DNA from: Gnetum montanum
Taxonomy: Eukaryota; Streptophyta; Gnetopsida; Gnetales; Gnetaceae
DNA length: 64,000 nt
Assembly: GCA_015680685.1 (NCBI GenBank)
Contig: MNCI01000614.1
Location: 744,987 to 808,986, forward strand
Direction of reading: 5' to 3'
This document shows positions 23,954-37,599 of this stretch, piece by piece (the first letter of the stretch is position 1; the number at the start of each line of letters is the position of its first letter). The notes beneath the pieces are model-generated. The model searched no databases. It was not told where the DNA came from and worked only from the letters and a program-made list of their open reading frames with translations. A program made the translations under genes and the position numbers.

Positions 23954-25417
23954 TATTAAAAAAATAAAAATGACACTTAAAGAGAAAGATAATCTAGATA
24001 AGTTTCTGATACTAACTGGAAAAGATAACCTGCATAACCACCACAAAATGTTAGAATAGTTATTGAGAAAGAAAACCCACATAAGCATTGCTAACTAAAA
24101 GTACAAATCCAAATAATTATAAATATCATATATATGTATGTATGTATGTATACAAAAATAAACACTCAGTGATGAGAAATTGTATCCAAATCATTGAATA
24201 AATCAAACAAATGATCTGAGCCAAAAGAGAATTTTTGTCAAGTAGGAATCTAAGATTACTAAAAACCAAATCAAAAGGATGACAATAATTGCAATAAAAT
24301 CATAAAGGAAAATATAAAATTCTAAAAAATGATTAGTTACTATTGTCAAACTTTTAGGAATTTTGAAATGCACTAGAAACTATGTTTTAATTTTTTATGC
24401 CATTTTTAAAATTTAAAACATTAGGGTTTACTTTACAAAAGTTGTATTTTTCATGTGCTTTCAAATCATGGTAATAGCAAATGTCATGACATTTTTCACA
24501 ACCTTATGCTAGGGGCACAATGAAGTGGAATGAATCAATAAAAAGATGTGGTTGAATTAACATGGACAAGTAAAGAATTTTTTCTTCTAGGACACCACAC
24601 CACTTTCTAGAATCATCTTGACACTCAAAAATATAAAATAAAACCATAGTTCTATATTTCAAAAACTTTTCAAAATCAAAACATAAATAACCATGTAGCC
24701 TTTTCATTTTATCTTTATTTCATAACCTAGTTTTAACTTTTTGATCATGTGTCATGTTATTTTACCATGTGTTACCTTGTTTTAGCCGTAGTACAACTAC
24801 TTAGCCTTGCTTATACATGTTTGCTTAACATTTTCTTGATTTATGCTCCTCTTTCATGATTTGTCTTTAGATTGTTCTTTTAAAAAACATGAAAATACCA
24901 TAAAAATTCCAAAACATAAAAATCTATAAAAATTCTTAAAACATAAAAACTCATAAAATTTAGCCATGGCTTGCCACGGCCTTAAACTAGTAATCTATTG
25001 TAGCCTTTTTCCTACCACTATTATAGTCATTATACCATATTTTACACTTTGTTTGGCTTGATTGCTTTATGTTTTGCATTTTCCTATAAATTTTTACCTT
25101 ATAGCCTTACACTTTAACCAACGTAGCCTTCTTATACGAATAAAACATAAAATACATAAAAATGAAAAATGCTAAGAAAATATCCAAAATTGAAAATATT
25201 ATAATAAATGTGTCCATGTCCAATAGCCATAGTCACACAATGTGACAAAAATTTAGTTAACAATGGCAACAAAAAAAAAAAAGTCTAATAGCCTTGGTTG
25301 CACTGTGCAACAATAAAATAAACAAACTATTCCATATCCCCAATGGCTATGAATAGCCAATAAATAATTACATTAACACTATAACTAGGATAACCAAAAA
25401 TATAAGATTGGTATGCC
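23954..25417. other. AT-rich non-coding stretch
   Basis: It lies between element B and the unknown multi-exon remnant, and may include that gene's 3' flank. It has a (TATG)n run near 24130-24150. Nothing else was recognised. Confidence 0.55.
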
Positions 25418-28400
25418 TAAGGAAAAAATAGAGGAGGAGGAGGAACATCATCACCATCATGACCACTAGGGTTGCTACCATCACCTAGTGTTTGCAACAC
25501 AACAAAGACAAAAACAAAACATAAAACAAAAAAATTTATTAATTAGTAGCTAGTATAGTCAAAACGTAACCATAAAACAAAAAGATAAAAATGAAAATAC
25601 AAATTAAACTAAACTAATAATGGTAAAAAATGAAAACTCTAAAACACCTATCTCGGGAAAACTTAGAAGGCTAGTCTGTAAACAACAAAGAATTTGCTCT
25701 TCATTCACATTAGCTTAGTCTATCTTCCCAAGGTCTACACTTGTTAAAATATTCATTCTCTCAACATTGGTCCATGTTAGAGGCTCTTGGGAAAAGGTGG
25801 TAGTAGTAGCCTCTCTAAAAGTGGTAGTCATCTAAGGAGCAGAGAAATTAGAAACGACCATAGAGCTTTCAAATAGCTTGAAGGCATCCTTTACATTTAT
25901 TCCTTGCACAAACATCTTGAGCTTTTGGCTCTTCACAATCTCCTCTGTAGCCATTTGAGGTAGCTCTTCTTTTCTACTTTGCACTTTAGCTTGTGATTCT
26001 TTTATTTCTTACCTTACTCAATGACCCAAGCGTAGTAGCTAGTCTCTAATTTTATGAACCAATAGATCCATTTGTATATCCTTTTTGACATTACTCCTAG
26101 CTAGAGCAACCTTGCCATGGATGGCACTCTAGTAGCATGACCACTCAATTTTCTTAGTGTGCAAGGAGTCTCTATTGGCTACACTAGCCTCTATAAACTC
26201 CTTGCAATGTCTAAGATCTCTAATTTTAGCTACATGTCACTTGTTGTCTTTTACTAACATCATGATCTTTTCCCATAGGAATTCGTTGGAGCATTGGCAC
26301 TTCCAAGAAGTCCTATCATACGAGGGGACACATTTGGTGGCTCCCTCATACAACCTTTATGGAACATTTTCCACATTAGGTGACAATGTAGGCAACTCAT
26401 CAAGCTCAACATCACACTCAGGATCCCATCTAACTTTGGACACTACAATAACCATAATAAAATATATGCATAAAAACAATAATCAACAAAAGAAACAAAG
26501 AACACTTCAAACTACTAAGACCATATAGGCCTAAAATGTAAAAAGCCATTAAAAATATATAAAACATTAAAAAATATATAAATAGTAAAACAATTAATGC
26601 AAAATATGCTATTGTTCTTGCCAACATCAAGAGCTATTTGTTGCAACTAATTGATCATATCTTTTGTCATGCCTTGCATGAACTTAGTTTTGTCAAGAAC
26701 CTTAGCCCACGATTTCAAATGAAATGTAGAGGTTGATGCCTGTGGAAGAGGTTTGGACACTACAACAAGTATAATTGTCAACACAACTAAAAAATTAAAA
26801 CAAATTTCAACATAAAACTATAAAACAAAATGCATAAGTACCTGGAGGACCATTTGGGATGGTAATGAAAGGTTCATCATCGAATGTAGAATCTTCAAAT
26901 ATGACATCTAAGGCATCCAATGCTTCATTAGATACCCTCTCAACCTTGTCCTATTATCCTTATGCTTCTTCTTCTTGGCATCTTTATTCTGTTGCTATTG
27001 CTACCTAGGCTACCAATTCTTGTTGCTTCCCTACAAGAATTGCAAAGACAAAACATAGAACAAGTTAGCAAATTTTGTCTAAAATAAAGTAATAATATAA
27101 ACATATAACATAAAAAATATACAAAATGTCAAAAAAAAACAAAATTAAACCAAAAAAATGTAAATAAAACATACCTAAAATAGTGTGATATGCCTTGCCA
27201 AATCTAAGGAATATCTTCTTTCTTGCTAGTTGTTCAATAATGGGAACTATTTCTTCAACTAATGGCCTTTTAATTTTTCTTTAGGTACACCATCAACATT
27301 GGCATAAACTTCTTTGGCTCTCTTAGCACTCACACGGGTAATATGTGGTTCAATCCCCATGCTATCAAAGGAAGAACAATGTGCACCAGTAAGTTTCTTA
27401 GTGGTAACTAACAGCAATTCTCCAATATCTTTAACTAGTGGATCTTGAGCCTACATAGTTGGAACAATATGTTTAACCCAAGGCTTGGAAAATTGGGAGA
27501 GATCATAATTCATCCATTTTCCATCCTTCTTAACCACCAAGAATTCTGCAAACCTTCTTAGATATGCAGCAAAAAATACAAATTACATGTGGCATATTGT
27601 ATCAAGGTTATTACAGAATTTTTGAATCTCCACTTGTAGCCCAAAGACCAACTGCATAGCCTAGTTGAACTTAGCATCCTCGATGAGGATCTTTTTCTTG
27701 GTCCAAGTCTGTTGAATACCAAGGATCTTCTTCTGCAAAAACAATAAGAGAAATGCTCTAGAGAAAAATAAAGGATACATCTTGTTGACCTCTAAGACCT
27801 CACACAAATATAAGGGTAATCCTCCACTACCACGATGAGAATTAAGCCACTTTTCAACCTCCTCTCTATGGCTCACCTCTTTCCCTGCTCTTATGGAAAC
27901 CTTGATGCCATCATAAGATACACCAAAGAGGTTGCTAAATGTGTATTCATTCATGACCAAGGTAACAAGCATACTATGAACATGAGAGATGAATTTCTTG
28001 ACTTCTTTGGTAAAAGAGTCAATTACATTCAACATCTTTGTAGTAGGCATTGATGGACTAGGAAGCACAAACAAATTAAGCAAACCTGCATTGAGGATCC
28101 TCTCCTAGATCTCTCTAGGTGCTCTGCTAGCCAACCACTCGTGTGTTGAATCTACTTCACTACACTTGAGAATAAGGTTCTCCTCCTCATGTCCTGAGGT
28201 GATTACGACAATGGTAGATTTAGGCGTAGGTCCTACAACACAATGTGAACATCCCATTAGCCTTTGGCGTGAGTAAATCATACAAAGCCAAAATAATAAT
28301 AAACATAGTAAATTAAAATTAAATTTATAACCATATGGTTAAAACCAATTAAACACATGAGGCCAAAGTAACCAAAAAACAACACAACTAAGAAATGTTG

Positions 28401-29225
28401 ATATTACGTGAACAAAAAAAATCAAAAAATAAAATTATTAAATTTGTTTACTTGGTTTAGGCAACTTAGGTGCCCTAGAAACCATAGGTGCATATATGCC
28501 TAAGTCTAGGAGACCCCACCAAGTATGAGCAGTTCTAGTGACCAAACACTTATCGTAGACCTAAGAGTAACATGAAGTATATCTGCTAAAGTCATCCTTT
28601 AGTTGCCGCAACACCACAAATCTCATAGCTAGGCCTTGTGCAAAAACCTCCAATGTTGTGTGTGCCAAAGGTAGGATTTGATCACTCTTGATCAATCCTC
28701 CATCATGCACTTTATATCTACAACGAATAAATGCAAAAAATTATTAGAACCAAATAACCTAATCAAAAAAAACAAACAAAGAAAAACTTAGGATGGAACA
28801 TATATTTGCAACAGTTAAAAGGTGCCAAGAGGATTCTGGAACAAACTATTGATTCAGTGGCCTATCATTAGGGTGTTGTTGACATTATACCAAATGAACT
28901 CTAGCATGTCCCAAATTTGGGATAACCTATGCACTCCTGGTGTATATGAATCATCACACCAGTCACCTTCTGGATTGCTAGGATCATCCAACATGAACTT
29001 GGTAATGTGACTAGCAAAGCTTGGTAGAAGTGTCTCCATTATGACAACTGCAGTGTTGGTGGCCAAGTGTGACCACAAAATCACACTAAAGTTCTCAAGT
29101 AAGAACCCTAAGAACTCCTTGGCCCCAAGCATGAACTATAGATAGCCACGATCCAGGACCATGTTGGGAGGCAAGTTGTTTGGTCTTGGTGTATCACAAC
29201 TACCAGGGTAGGCTTCAAAAAGACC
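25418..29225 (-). pseudogene. Multi-exon coding remnant of unknown function
   Basis: Proposed minus-strand exons: 29225 to about 28810; 28717-28452; 28232-27175; 27030-26842; 26759-26622; 26442-25648; 25484-25418. Introns are short, T-rich and mostly GT..AG, with acceptors such as 'gttgtag' and 'gatgcag'; the 26622 donor would be GC. Codon phase is preserved across 28452/28232, 27175/27030, 26842/26759, 26622/26442 and 25648/25484. The last exon ends DGSNPSGHDGDDVPPPPLF and a stop. Scattered stops and a frameshift near 27285 show decay. Exon 1 contains EFLGFLLENFSVILWSH, faintly like FCP1/HAD phosphatases but too weak to name. The 5' exons are not found. Confidence 0.55.
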
Positions 29226-29869
29226 CTGCATCATTAAACAACGAAACCATTAAAACACAAAATAACAATAAACAAAATTCAATAACAGTTAAACAAAAAA
29301 TAACAAGGGTAATGTCAACGTTTCCATACAAAATAAAACAAAAAGTTATAACCATAGCAGAAACCAAAATTCAGCTTATTCACAGTTTTTCGCAAAAAAC
29401 CAAGTAGCCTAAAACAATGAAGACAGTTCCATGATTAGGAAAAAGTGCATAAAAATTACAATAATTTTATTTCAAGCACTAAACAATGAGAACAAGCCTG
29501 TAACAAGTTGAAACATATGCTAACAATGCCCCAGTAACTGTAAAATTTTTCAACTTGAATTTGATGAAATTTTGGCTATAAAAACCAGTATACAATGAAA
29601 CAACTGTAGTAAAAACTTTGGGGAAGCTAGAGAAAAAATTTCAAAAAATTCAAGATGCTATTCAAAACTCATATATACAATGTAAATAACCTTTAGAGAC
29701 CTTAGACACAACTAGGAAAACATCAAAAAGTGACCAACGCTACCGGTGCAGGCTAGGAAGCTTGCAGGCTCAAAAACTCATAATATTTCTTTCTTTCTTT
29801 TTTTGTCTGAGCAATAGTATGAACGCAAATGCAGCATTTTTAATGTTTGGGTTTTTACTACCAAAACAA
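29226..29869. other. Non-coding stretch between two divergent pseudogenes
   Basis: AT-rich. It could hold an intron and missing 5' exons of the minus-strand remnant, but I could not read any. It has a CTTT-rich run near 29788-29802. Confidence 0.4.
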
Positions 29870-32800
29870 TCTGTAGTTCTTTTGCCGTTCATATTTTCTA
29901 AGCATGTACAGTTTGTATGAATTCTGTAGGGGTTGGTGTTCCTTTTCAGTCTCATAGGTTTGGCACCACTGGCTGAACGTCTTGGGTTCTTGACAGAGTA
30001 AGCTTTGATTATAGTTGCATTCATAAGTGACAAATTATGCAGATATGGATGATGCTGTGGGACTCAATTCATCATCTTTTGTAGGGAGCTTAGCTTTTAC
30101 ACTGGCTCTACAACTATGCTTTTTCTCCTATAAATTCTCGAATTCTGATAATTGTTTATGGAATTATTAGAAGTCTTGGATAGTGAGTTGGCTTCATATC
30201 AATCCTAGACTCATCTACTTTTATATAACAACATTAAAGTATCATGCAGATTCGGAGGTTTGTGTTAGTGTATAATTTCATACTTGAATTTTCTGTTAAT
30301 TTTGCTTTAATAGCATACCACCTTACGTTTATATTCATGCTCCTTGATTTTCACCCCTTTATTCGCTATTCTTAGACCATTTTCTAGATGTTGGCATTTC
30401 TATTGATAATCAATTTTAATTCTCTTTTCATTTTGCAGTTGGAGGTCTTTTAAATGCTACATTTGGAAATGCTACTAAGTTGATAATCTCACTGCATGCA
30501 CTTAGAAATGACATGATTAATGTGGTGAAGCAATCGTTGTTGGGTTCTATACTTTCAAACATGTTCCTTGTTCTTGGATCTGCATTGGTGGCATTAAAAA
30601 TAAAAAGATACAATCATTCAATAAGGTGCTTCTCCTCTGGCAAAGTTTATAAACAATGCTTGTGAACAACTTGCAAATTGCTTGAAATAAAATAACGGGG
30701 TGCGTAAATTTGCATTTGCAGGCCACTGCTACTGTTAATTCTGGGTTGTTACTTATGGCCGTTATGGGGCTACTTTTTCCAGCTGTACTTCATTTTACAC
30801 ACACCGAAATTCACACAGGGCAGTCAGAGATGGCCCTTTCAAGGTTTAGCAGTTGCATAATGCTCATAGCATATTCAAGCTATCTGTTTTTTCAACTGAA
30901 GAATGATCAAGCTATGCATGACTTATAATAACTGTCTTCATTTCTTTTCTGTCAGGCTATCTTGTCAAAGCACCTGAGTTAAGATAAAACAATTTCCAAG
31001 TTCTATTGGTGATATAAATTTGATATTGCTTAATATCAAACTTGATCTGAAAGCAAATGTTGAAATACCGAAGTTTATATATGTACATAGAAATGTAAAC
31101 TACAGAGATCAACTGAAGTGGCCAGATCTCAATTAGCATTCATACAATTCAACGGGAAGTGGCCAGATAAAGGGCAAACCTGTTACAAGAAACAATTGAG
31201 AATGTTTCAAAAAGTGTAGGGTTGCACTTTTGCATTGTTCTTTCGACTAACCAAAACATTTGTGCTCAGATTGTTTCCCATGAAAACTTTCCACAAGATT
31301 TGCATGCTGAACATCTTTGTAATTTTAACTAGTATGATCACATGGTCTCTCACACAATTAACTTTGTAATGACTAGGACATTCAATGTAACGGCAGTGTT
31401 TTGTTTCCACTGTTTCATTGTTTTTGTTGTTAACATGACTAGAACAAGCAATACTAAACACTCTTTATGCTTCTTCATTAAAATTTCACTTAAAAATTTA
31501 CTTCATGCATTCTTCAAACAGTATTAATCTGTAAACTGGCTTTGTAACTAATTGTTTAGTAGGTTGTTATAATTAAGAAATAAAGCTTTAAGGTGTGATG
31601 CTTTTTCACAGAAAGTGCTAAATATATCACTGAATATGGTGACATATTACTCCTTCTAGATGTAAAATGATTGGCCAATTATGTAAGTAGTGATTAGAAC
31701 AATGTTGATTGATATGATTTTGAAGTTAGTAATGTGTATGGGCTTTGACCTGTAATGCTGGTAAAGTCCCAATGCTATTACCCCAGTGGTCGGAGTCTGA
31801 ATCCCTATGGGCATCTGAAACCCAGATGGTATCAGTCTTTTCTATGTTCTTCCAACTAAAAAAGGTAGTTCATAATGCATACAAACTTTTAGCTGCATAT
31901 GTTCATGTCCTCTTAAATCACAGAGTCTTGAAATTTTGTCTGAAGATGAATCCTGTCAACATTTGAAACTAACGTTGACATATGTTACAGATCCTTAAAA
32001 AATGTTCAAATATTTGATTATTCTAAACTGAAATGTTTATCACATTTATTACATACAATGATGTAACTATTCAACAAAGTTTAAGCAAAACGAATGAATA
32101 AAGATACATGTCTGATGCAGGGGGCATCTAAAAGGTGCAACATGCCATCGGCGTTTATTAGTGTTTTCTTGCTCCCTGTTTTTGGAAATGCTGCAGAGCA
32201 TTCAAGTGCTCTCATTTTTAGCATGAAAGATGAAGTGGTACTGAATCACTCTATTACAGTTTTTGGTTCTAGTTTTCAGCAGTTATTGCAATACAACTGA
32301 TTCATTTGTTTGCAAATAACTTACATCACATGATATTTCTCTAGGAGTTGTCATTGGATCATCTACACAGATATCAATGTTTTTGGTAAAACATTTGTTT
32401 TTAGATAGCTTTATTTATTTTTCTTTTTTCTTTTTCTTTTTTTTTTCTTTTATGCTTAAATGACTCTGAAACTTCTGTGATGTCTTTGTGGAGTCCCTTT
32501 ACATCAATTGACGATGATTCAGTTTCTACCATGTTTGTTTTGTGATATTGAACCTTTGACCTATAATATACAAATTACAAGTAGGACCAAACTGGCTAGA
32601 ACAATATTCTAATCATCTAAGCTTTAGCTTCCATAATAACATCAACAGGTCCTATAATATGATGGAGAAAGTGGGGGGTTTTTTCTTTGTTTTTGTTTTT
32701 GTTTTGTTTTTTCTTTTCAGAAATGTCAGAGTTGTATTAATTACAAAAGAATTTATAAAAGCTCTGCCTAATATACATGCAGCCGGGATACAAAATGGTC

Positions 32801-35400
32801 CACCTTGAAATCGGCCATACTAGGCCAAAAGATCCATAACACATCATGCCATAAACAAAAGCCATCCCCAGATAATTGTAATCAAAAAATATACTAGAAC
32901 ATTAGAGATTGCTTCACACCACAAATAAAACAGGGTTATCTTTTCATGTGTGGTCTTTAGCAAGGCAGCTTCTGCCTTTGCACCACATTGATCCCTTCAT
33001 TGTCTGTCTATAGCTTGTAGCATATGGAGAAAAATGTGCGCTTTGGATACAACTATAGACAGCCCAAATTTTTTGTGTTTTTTATTTTTTCCTATATCTT
33101 CTTTTTCATGGTTAGACATCTTAAGATTGTGCTGGCTTGTTCAACAATTGGGCTATATGAATGTCTATGGCAGCTTTCTGCTTTATCTTTACGTATGTGG
33201 AAGTTCTGACGCTCATCAATCTTAGAATATTTCCAACAAGTCTTTCACTCAGTATACTTTGATCATTTCTGGTAAATGCTATTTGTGATGACATTTAAAG
33301 CATTCAGTTGATACGTTTCCCATTTGGCATCCTAATCCTTGAAAAGGCTTTGGAAGCAAACCCATACTTTTTCAGTTTGAAGAATGAGGTGCAAAAATGA
33401 ACTCTTGTAGAATACTAAAGAAGTGAAAGTATTGAATTCTTTTAAGATTATGACTCGAACTAAGACTATTAATGGTTAAAAACACCTTAAAACAACTGAA
33501 GATGTGATGATGGTATTATGATAATGAGGAATAATTATAATAATGGAATACTACTTTCTCACCATTGTGCTTGTTTCCTAAGTCATAAAACTTGTGTTTG
33601 AGCCTTAGTGCAGCAACTGGAAAAGCGGTTAGGCTTTTGCTTATCTATCGGCCCTCTTGGGATCCGCTTGGCAGGATAAGCATTGATCCTCTAGGTAATG
33701 ACCCCTTTTATGCTCACACAATCAAGTATTTGAACATTTTTGATGCATTTTATTAAAAAGTAAAGTGACTGGATGAGGAATTAATGGCAGTAGGCACCAC
33801 AGTTAAATTGTAGGATTACTCAAGCATTTTTTTGGGCTTGTAAGAAATCACTAAGATTTTTAGTTGAGTCAAAATTCTGTAGTGCCTTGCAGAGCTATGG
33901 TTGGCATTCATCGCTTGTTTACAAATAACGACTAACCTTATTCACTTAAACTACAACCATTTCAATGATAATAAAACCTGTTACTTGACAGTACCAAGCC
34001 TTTCTTGTTACAGGATATTTCCTGTAAATATATACATCCTACCCAGCGATTCACTTAACAATGATGAGTTGACTTTGCTGGGGTTACCTTGACTTGGGTC
34101 AACCTGACTGTTTGTGCTGATTTTAGATGACTAATTGGTATTAACGAAAAGTTTTTGATTACATGCTATTCCAAAGCTTGAGGTTAAGTTCACTATTCAC
34201 ATGTCTAAATTATCTTTATTGTGCTTTCATTCAGGCATTCACCATTTTGACCGTTTCTGTAGTGTGCTATGATCTGCAAATGGAGTATCAAAATTAAGAG
34301 TTTCCAAATTTTTAAATAATTTTAACATATCTTTCTTTGAATTTGAATCTTGCCATTTAAACCTATTTAAATAAGGATGAAGGTAATTTTGATCTGGATT
34401 TTTCCTATTACGTCATATCTTACGATGTTTTTGTATATGTAGATACCTTTCTGTGTGGTTGTTGGTTGGATCATGAACAACCCAGTGGATCTAAACTTCC
34501 AACTATTTGAAACTGCTACACTGTTTATGACAGTTCTAGTGGTTGCATTCATGCTTCAGGTTTGTTTATTCTACTTTCCATATGATAATTTCATTTGTTT
34601 TTTTCCCTTAAATGGATTAAAAATAATGCATATTGATTACACCACTGTGCACTAGAATATGGTTTGTTTCTCTTAGTATACTTTGTAACTGATGATGAAA
34701 TGAGAACTGCTTTCTGTTGAGCTATGAAGGAAGCATAAGATATTTATGATGTTTCCCAAGTTTCATTTGCATTGGGGAATGATGTGATTAGTATTTTCCA
34801 TTAGTAGAATCCTGAATGAAAGGTATTTAATTTAGGATGTTATTGTGTGTTTCCTAGTGTCATGGAGTCCAGGATACCCATTTTGATTTTTTTTAAATCT
34901 TTGATTAAATTGTTTTCAAGAGCATGGCAAGCTCTTGGGGTTGCTAAGTTTGTTCAAGTTTGCAAGTTTGGTTAGATTGTCTGAGTCTGAGCGTTGTTGA
35001 GTTTGGCTTCTAGGAATAATAGAATTATTTCATAGATAAATCTGTATTCAGTTTAAATAGGGTAATCCTTGGTAAACTTTTTGTTTTTATGACCTTCAAC
35101 TACCTACCACGTTAAGGACATATTGCATAGCATTATGTTATTACTGTTAAATTATTAATCAATTAGCATTTTAGTTCAATGGTTTCTGATGGTAGGAAGT
35201 TGCTTTTGCGATTGTGGCTATTGGTCCTGTTTTGAAACTTTTGCAGTTATTCTCTTTTAATGTAATAGTTTGGTCATAAGTTCTAATAAATGTTATTTGG
35301 AACCAGGAAGGAAAGTCAAATTACTTTAAAGGGTTGATGCTGGCTGTGCTACTTCATAGTTGGTGCAAGCTTCTTTGTGCATGATGATCGTGAAACAGGT
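29870..35400 (+). pseudogene. CAX: CAX-type vacuolar cation/proton exchanger pseudogene, introns retained
   Basis: CAX proteins exchange Ca2+ or other cations for H+ across the vacuole membrane. Readable exons: 29930-29997 (LAPLAERLGFLTE); 30085-30113 (ELSFYTGST); 30439-30625 ([15 protein letters not shown], the first conserved repeat, and [12 protein letters not shown]); 30722-30978 (VNSGLLLMAVMGLLFPAVLH, then LSGYLV); 32121-32234 (LLPVFGNAAEHSSALIF, the second repeat); about 32332-32385 (DISLGVVIGSSTQISMF); 34443-34559 (39 intact codons, DLNFQLFETATLF); 35307-35398. Lesions: stops at 29918 and 29927, donor CT after 30113, frameshift near 30588, loss of the acidic loop and a frame slip near 30915, donor TT after 30978, frameshift near 35345. 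N-terminal exons are missing. Introns rule out a retrocopy. Confidence 0.88.
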
Positions 35401-37599
35401 GACTGCTTGTGTTTTATGCTATTTGCTGGCACAAAGATTTGGATTAGAATATGTTTAGATTTTATTTTGTTTCGTTTTTTATTACCTTTTCTACTGTTTA
35501 AGCTATCTTGATATTGTACAAGGTTACAGAGAAAGAATTGCTAGGTTGAATACTTTAATTAATGTTCTCAATATCCAGGTTTAAGGATGTCAACACAATT
35601 GCCATTAATGGCTAGGGCAGTTGCTTATTTATTTATTTTTACCATGCATGAAACATAGGTGAGATGGTAGCTCTGGAAGGAGATTTATGTGCACTTTTAC
35701 ACTTATAAACGGACATCTGTGATTGGATTTGCTCTGTTAGCCTTCAAAAACTTTCAAAAGAAACGTATATCATTTTACAATGCATTAGTTGTTGAGGGAC
35801 CAGTATTCTTTTATTTAGGATTTCATGCACTAGTTAAGCAGAAAATAGAAAACTTATCCATGATGTGTGCAAAGCAGGGTGGATGTTTCTACCTTTACTG
35901 ACATTTACTTATTTTTATCTTTTTTGTAGCTAATAAATACTAGAGAAGAATTGTTGGAAGCAAAGCTGCATGCCTGCTTGTATTGGTACTAAATGATTCC
36001 AGTGATTGAATGTCATCCTATGTTGTTGAAAAAACTTTTGGTGCAACTCAAGAACTTTGAATGGCATTGGCAGTCATGTTTTAGTATAATATCATCCATA
36101 GTTCCAAAGCTGGTTTTGGATTTATGTTTTTTGTACGATGGCATCTCCCTGTATCATTGATCATCGTTGGTTGTAATCAATTAAAATTTGTGGTGCTTGT
36201 ATTTTCATTAGAAGCCCATACATAAGCCTATAGCAATCCTCCTTGCCTCATCTTTTTATCTTGGAATCAGCTTTATTTAACTCTTATTCTTTTTTAGAAA
36301 ATAAAGATTTTTTTGGGGCAAATTCTCTTGTTGAATGCTTGCCTCACAATGAGATGCATATTGCCACCATTGTTCCAGTTTGGCCATGTGGGATTTGAAC
36401 TGACAACGCAATGTTATGGAGCTATACTCTCTCAGGATAACTGAATGGTCAAGGGCTGATTTATTGCATCATACAAGTTTCTTTTACCTATTTTAAAACA
36501 TGAAAAGCCGTCATGGTGTAGGATTGTTTTGGCACATCTCTTTCAAGTGTTTATTCCATAATTGTAGAAAGATAGCAGATGCTCAAATGGAAGTGCTTAT
36601 TTAATTACTAGAATCATCTAAATTGTTTAAGCAACTTCATTGCACGATTGCACCAAACAGTTTTAAGAGGTTTGATATGTTTGAACAGTTTCAGAGTTTA
36701 TTTTTATCCGTTTTAAGTCCAAGCCAAGTGGATTCAAGGGTGTCTTTTATAAAACTTATCTACTAAAATTGACATGTAAGAGCTTTCTTCGCGATGACCC
36801 TCTTAAACTTTTAATTTTTGGATCTTAGTAGTATTTACTACAAATTAAAATTGGAGATGAAACTAGCTTTGTTAACATACAATAAGAGATTAATAAGGCA
36901 CACCTACTGTAATTGAATATTCAACTCAAATTTTATTCATGAAATCATTTTTTCATCCATGAACCTTGTTTTGGAGCTATTCAAACCCCTTCTGATTACC
37001 TTTGACTTTCATCAAATGTAATCTTGCTTGGTGCTATGCCCACCGCACAATTTCATGCCCACTACCCACCACACACCAAGACAATTTATTATAAAATTCA
37101 AAAAAAAAAAACTAAGTAATAAGAAAAAGAAAACCCAAGAAAACATAATACTAAAACTAAAATAAAACCAAAAAAATTCAATACACAAATTAAAATCAAT
37201 AGGGGTGTTGGAACTGAAAGAATGACCATATTAAGTACACCCTAAACTTAATAAAATAGCAAAATAAAACTAATCAGGTTTATTTATCTAAAATTAATTA
37301 TATCCAATTTTCAACTACCCAAGGTGCTCCTCTTTTAGACCATTATCCTATTAAATGATCTTTTTTCTTTTCTAGTCACTTTCGCTTTTCTAATCATATT
37401 TATATTTTCAACACAACCTTTCTTTGTAATAGTTTTATATGTTCATTTTTATTACAACTCTTGAATCTTTATTATAAGCACATAAGTGATGATGGTTGGA
37501 TTGATTAGTGGACTAATGCTTGCAATCATCTTTGCAAGAAAATTGATAGCTTATCAAGTTTTTGTATTAATCTAATCTTAGCAAACATATCTCCTTGCT
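35401..37599. other. Non-coding stretch, no gene seen
   Basis: AT-rich DNA downstream of the CAX pseudogene. Near 36370-36400 'gggatttgaactgacaac' resembles an inverted tRNA B box, but no full SINE structure was convincing. Confidence 0.5.

Noticed and set aside
28854-29132. Naming this exon an FCP1/HAD phosphatase
   Set aside because: Only a short stretch (FLGFLLENFSVILWSH) is reminiscent; the catalytic DxDG motif is not seen, so the gene was left unnamed.
29770-30033. 87-codon minus-strand frame
   Set aside because: It lies opposite the CAX exon at 29930-29997, whose plus-strand reading clearly matches CAX.
31745-31830. Possible SINE with a B-box-like 'ggagtctgaatccc' in a CAX intron
   Set aside because: The A box is unconvincing and no second copy was seen in the window.
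36310-36430. Inverted tRNA-like 'gggatttgaactgac'
   Set aside because: Only a B-box-like word is present; no A box at the right distance and no cloverleaf pairing.
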